From an uncultured Pseudomonadota bacterium (GTDB lineage Bacteria; Pseudomonadota; Gammaproteobacteria; Methylococcales; Methylomonadaceae), in the NCBI GenBank assembly GCA_903931355.1, contig CAIZCB010000411.1:1-9163 (forward strand): 9,163 bases of DNA. The letters run 5' to 3'. Below the pieces are notes generated by a model. It saw only the letters and a program-made list of their open reading frames with translations. It was not told the DNA's origin and ran no database searches. Positions within the stretch are counted from its first letter, which is position 1. Every line of letters begins with the position of its first letter. The translations under genes were made by a program, and so were the position numbers. Below are positions 6,816 through 9,163 of this stretch, piece by piece.

Positions 6816-6832
6816 TTACAGGCAAACTGTAA
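6816..6832. promoter_or_regulatory. Inverted repeat upstream of J-domain/Sel1 gene
   Basis: TTACAG, a 5-base gap and CTGTAA form a perfect 6-bp dyad 38 bases before the chosen ATG, inside the only stretch (6778-6850) that can hold this gene's promoter. It could be an operator for a dimeric repressor. The stretch contains TTTACA on the minus strand, a 5-of-6 -35 match, but no good -10 at proper spacing. A function is inferred only from position. Confidence 0.3.
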
Positions 6833-6850
6833 ATCAGCTAACTTAAAAAT

Positions 6851-6874
6851 AAAAAAGGGCGCTAAGCGCCCTTT
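6851..6874 (-). terminator. Rho-independent terminator of proS
   Basis: The stem AAAGGGCGC / GCGCCCTTT (9 bp) has a 3-base loop TAA. Read on the minus strand, it is followed by TTTTTTATTTTT-type sequence (6856-6845). It starts 15 bases after the proS stop. The U tract is strong in the proS direction only. The arms nearly repeat those of the terminator at 5882-5910. Confidence 0.92.
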
Positions 6875-6889
6875 CGCTGTGCAGACTGT

Positions 6890-8599
6890 TTAAGCCAACT
6901 TGGCTTTGATAAAGCTAACAATATCGGCAAATGCCACCTCTTGGCTTTCTTTATCCATCCGACCTTGATATTCGACAGTGCCCGTATCCAAGCCACGATC
7001 ACCAATCACAATCCGGTGCGGAACGCCGATTAATTCCATATCCGAGAACATAAAGCCCGCGCGAACTTTACGATCATCTAACAAGACTTCAACACCAGCA
7101 CTCAACAAATCTTGATACACTTTTTCTACCGCTTCCACCAAACGATCTGATTTGTGCATATTCATTGGGCAAATCGCCACTTGGAACGGCGCTAATTCAT
7201 TCGGCCAGATAATGCCTCTATCATCGTGACTTTGCTCAATTGCCGCAGCCACAACACGAGAAATACCAATACCGTAGCATCCCATAATCATGATTTGATT
7301 TTTGCCCGCTTCGTTAATAATTGAAGCATTCATAGATTCGCTGTATTTAGTGCCTAACTGGAAGATGTGACCAACTTCGATACCACGAGCAATGGTGATT
7401 TCACCATGACCATCAGGACTTGGATCACCTTCTACAACCACACGCAAATCAGCAATCTGCGCTGGCAAAGCTAAGTCGCGTTCCCAGTTGGTATTTTGAT
7501 AATGCTTGCCGTCTTGATTAGCACCGCAGATAAAATCAGCCATCAAGGTAACGCTACGATCAGCAATCACCGGAATCGTTAAGCCAATCGGGCCAATTGA
7601 ACCCGGTTTACAACCACAAGCATCGAAAATTTCAGCGTCACTCGCTAATTGCAATGGCGACAAAATACCGTCAATTTTTTCCGCTTTAATGGTGTTCAGT
7701 TCATGATCACCACGCAATAACAGCGCGACTAAACCTTGTTCTTCGCCTCTGACAATCAAAGTTTTTAAACATTGTTGCGGACTAACTGCAAAAAACTGAC
7801 TGACTTCGTCAATGCTGTGTTGATTAGGCGTATCAACCAACACCATTTCAGTAGTTGGCGCAGGGCGTGAGCCTTGTGGCATTAAGGCTTCGGCTTTTTC
7901 AATATTGGCTGCGTAATCGCTGACGGTTGAAAAGGCAATCGCATCTTCACCGGAATCGGCTAAAACATGGAATTCATGAGAAACCGCACCGCCAATCGAA
8001 CCCGAATCAGCAATTACCGCTCTAAATTTCAAACCAAAGCGATTAAAAATACTGGTATAGGTTTGATACATGACTTGATAAGTCTGATTTAAAGACGCTT
8101 GATCCAAATGAAATGAATAAGCGTCTTTCATCAAAAATTCGCGTGAACGCATGATGCCAAAGCGTGGCCGAATTTCGTCACGGAATTTGGTTTGAATTTG
8201 ATAATAGGTAATCGGCAATTGTTTGTAACTTTTCAGCTCGTTACGCGCCAAATCGGTGATGATTTCTTCGTGAGTCGGACCTAAGCAAAAATCACGATCA
8301 TGGCGATCTTTCATTCTTGCTAATTCTGGGCCATATTTTTCCCAGCGACCGGTTTCTTGCCATAACTCAGCGGGTTGCAAAGCAGGCATTAATACTTCCA
8401 AGCCACCGGCTTTGTTCATTTCTTCGCGAACGATATGCTCAACTTTACGCAACACACGTAAACCTAAAGGCAACCAAGTGTAAATACCGGCTGCCAGCTT
8501 GCGAATCAAGCCAGCCCGTATCATCAATTGATGGCTGGCGATCTCTGCATCAGCCGGAATTTCTTTAACAGTACTAAGGGGAAATTGAGAAGTACGCAT
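6890..8599 (-). CDS. proS: Prolyl-tRNA synthetase, bacterial type with editing (INS) domain
   Basis: ProS charges tRNA-Pro with proline in the cytosol and clears mischarged Ala-tRNA-Pro. At 569 residues it matches the E. coli enzyme (572). Class II motif 1 ends at P72 (GGLEVLMP, 65-72). GPTHEE (107-112) and motif 2 [26 protein letters not shown] (139-164) form the ATP/proline site. Motif 3 is GCYGIGISR (440-448). The INS/YbaK-like editing domain lies between motifs 2 and 3 (about 225-395) and keeps the lysine at 279 (CLKTLIV) known to be needed for editing in E. coli. The C-terminal anticodon-binding domain covers about 473-569. The ATG has a good Shine-Dalgarno (AAAGG, 6 bases before it). 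It is a single-gene unit with its own terminator and diverges from the response-regulator gene. Confidence 0.97.
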   Translation of the reverse strand: MRTSQFPLSTVKEIPADAEIASHQLMIRAGLIRKLAAGIYTWLPLGLRVLRKVEHIVREEMNKAGGLEVLMPALQPAELWQETGRWEKYGPELARMKDRHDRDFCLGPTHEEIITDLARNELKSYKQLPITYYQIQTKFRDEIRPRFGIMRSREFLMKDAYSFHLDQASLNQTYQVMYQTYTSIFNRFGLKFRAVIADSGSIGGAVSHEFHVLADSGEDAIAFSTVSDYAANIEKAEALMPQGSRPAPTTEMVLVDTPNQHSIDEVSQFFAVSPQQCLKTLIVRGEEQGLVALLLRGDHELNTIKAEKIDGILSPLQLASDAEIFDACGCKPGSIGPIGLTIPVIADRSVTLMADFICGANQDGKHYQNTNWERDLALPAQIADLRVVVEGDPSPDGHGEITIARGIEVGHIFQLGTKYSESMNASIINEAGKNQIMIMGCYGIGISRVVAAAIEQSHDDRGIIWPNELAPFQVAICPMNMHKSDRLVEAVEKVYQDLLSAGVEVLLDDRKVRAGFMFSDMELIGVPHRIVIGDRGLDTGTVEYQGRMDKESQEVAFADIVSFIKAKLA

Positions 8600-8618
8600 A
8601 GCTTGCCTTTAACATTGG

Positions 8619-8647
8619 ATTATCAAAAGCTCTATTTTACCTTTTAA
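8619..8647 (-). promoter_or_regulatory. proS: Candidate sigma70 promoter of proS
   Basis: On the minus strand TTAAAA (8647-8642, 4 of 6) and GATAAT (8624-8619, 5 of 6) are 17 bp apart. RNA would start roughly 12 to 14 bases before the ATG, which still includes the AAAGG ribosome-binding site. An alternative -10, TAAAAT, sits inside the spacer. The call rests on consensus matching only. Confidence 0.45.
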
Positions 8648-8685
8648 AACACCAAAACATCGACTGCAAAGCTTGGAATACTTAG

Positions 8686-8737
8686 ATTTACACAAATTAC
8701 CATAATATAAAAAAAGGATTTAACATCATTTAACCAC
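8686..8737. repeat. Phased ATTTAAC-like repeats in proS / response-regulator gap
   Basis: Four related decamers begin at 8686 (ATTTACACAA), 8696 (ATTACCATAA), 8718 (ATTTAACATC) and 8728 (ATTTAACCAC). Within each pair the spacing is 10 bp, and the pairs are 32 bp apart with an A7 tract between them, so all copies face nearly the same side of the helix. Such an array can be an operator for a regulator that binds as tandem dimers. It lies 75 bp or more upstream of the response-regulator ATG. The rest of the 212-bp gap (8600-8811) shows no gene. AT-rich sequence makes chance repeats likelier. Confidence 0.35.
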
Positions 8738-8811
8738 GCCATTTTTTATCCTTAGTTACAATAGTTATGCGATTTATTCTTTCTATAAAAACAACAAACC
8801 GGAATACATAA

Positions 8812-9163
8812 ATGATTAAAGTACTACTTATAGATCCTCACGAACTAATGAGAAGTGGTATTGAAGCCTTGCTTAATACCGTTGACGACATTCAGGTAAT
8901 TGGTGGTTGCACCTGCGCAGAGCAAATTTCAAACATTACTGCTCAACAGACTCCTGACATCATATTGCTAGATATCAATCTGCAAGAAAATGGAATATTC
9001 GATGCATGTAAGCAAATCATTAACAATTCACCTAACACCAGAATTATAGGCTTATCAACATACAGCGATGGGTCGATACCGAAAAAACTACTACACCTAG
9101 GTGTCGAGGGCTTTATTTCTAAGGGTTCGCCAGTTAGCGAAATGGTTAGAGCCATTCGTGCAG
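8812..9163 (+). CDS. GacA/UvrY-like response regulator, receiver domain (3' truncated)
   Basis: This is the N-terminal receiver of a two-component response regulator; 117 codons are present and the gene runs off the right edge, so the expected LuxR/NarL-type HTH is not seen. The start MIKVLLIDPHELMRSGIEALL and the end GVEGFISKGSPVSEMVRAIRA closely follow GacA/UvrY/SirA proteins, which activate small regulatory RNAs of the Csr/Rsm system. The phospho-acceptor is D54 (IILLDIN), the switch hydroxyl S82 (GLST) and the lysine K104 (ISKG). Two features deviate: position 9, normally the second acidic metal ligand (DDH), is proline (DPH), and the usual DxxMPGxxG loop after the aspartate reads DINLQENG. 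A weak GGA lies before the ATG. The gene is divergent from proS. Family membership is firm; that it is the true GacA/UvrY orthologue is less sure, and uvrC, the classical downstream partner, is out of view. Confidence 0.85.
   Translation, partial: MIKVLLIDPHELMRSGIEALLNTVDDIQVIGGCTCAEQISNITAQQTPDIILLDINLQENGIFDACKQIINNSPNTRIIGLSTYSDGSIPKKLLHLGVEGFISKGSPVSEMVRAIRA

Noticed and set aside
6778..6825. Upstream TTG start for the J-domain/Sel1 gene
   Set aside because: It adds 16 residues with no ribosome-binding site before the natural J-domain beginning MQKDYYQIL, so the ATG at 6777 is preferred.
8943..9155. 70-codon open frame on the minus strand at the right end
   Set aside because: Antisense to a receiver domain whose conserved residues are all in the plus-strand frame.
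1..9163. Mobile elements, CRISPR arrays, tRNA or rRNA genes, toxin-antitoxin or defence systems
   Set aside because: No long terminal or direct repeats, regular repeat-spacer pattern, cloverleaf sequence, transposase or known defence domain was seen.

Overview
The window comes from the chromosome of a Gram-negative gammaproteobacterium. Evidence is an outer-membrane LPS-assembly gene lptD followed by surA, a divergent MurNAc-recycling pair amgK-murU (a pathway of pseudomonads and other Gram-negatives), a type IV pilin, a bacterial-type ProS with an editing domain, and the start of a GacA/UvrY-like response regulator. The moderate-to-low GC and the gene mix, including a small rubredoxin, would suit a methanotroph of the Methylococcales. 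That assignment is inference from memory of such genomes, not something the sequence proves.

Layout from left to right. On the minus strand, lptD (3267-286) is followed 11 bp later by surA, which is cut by the left edge. Both serve outer-membrane biogenesis, and SurA is the periplasmic chaperone that helps LptD fold. Divergent from lptD across 94 bp, amgK and murU run on the plus strand with a 4-bp ATGA overlap. They phosphorylate MurNAc at C1 and convert it to UDP-MurNAc. A 13-bp perfect hairpin lies between murU and a convergent major-type pilin gene (minus). A 181-bp intergenic region separates the pilin from a divergent 56-residue rubredoxin gene (plus), too short for a routine ORF cutoff. 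Rubredoxin converges on a J-domain/Sel1-repeat fusion gene (minus), with a strong bidirectional terminator between them. Upstream of that gene lies proS (minus), which ends in its own terminator with almost the same stem. A 212-bp divergent region containing short repeats separates proS from the 5' part of a response-regulator gene (plus) that runs off the right edge.

Most of the window is ordinary housekeeping and envelope content with compact, well-insulated transcription units. I found no mobile element, CRISPR array, tRNA, rRNA or defence system. The points that deserve a second look are: a twice-repeated Trp/Cys mini-motif with identical spacing in a long LptD N-terminus; a receiver domain with proline in place of a metal-binding aspartate; the J-domain/Sel1 fusion bracketed by near-identical terminators; a four-cysteine pilin; and helically phased AT-rich repeats upstream of the response regulator.
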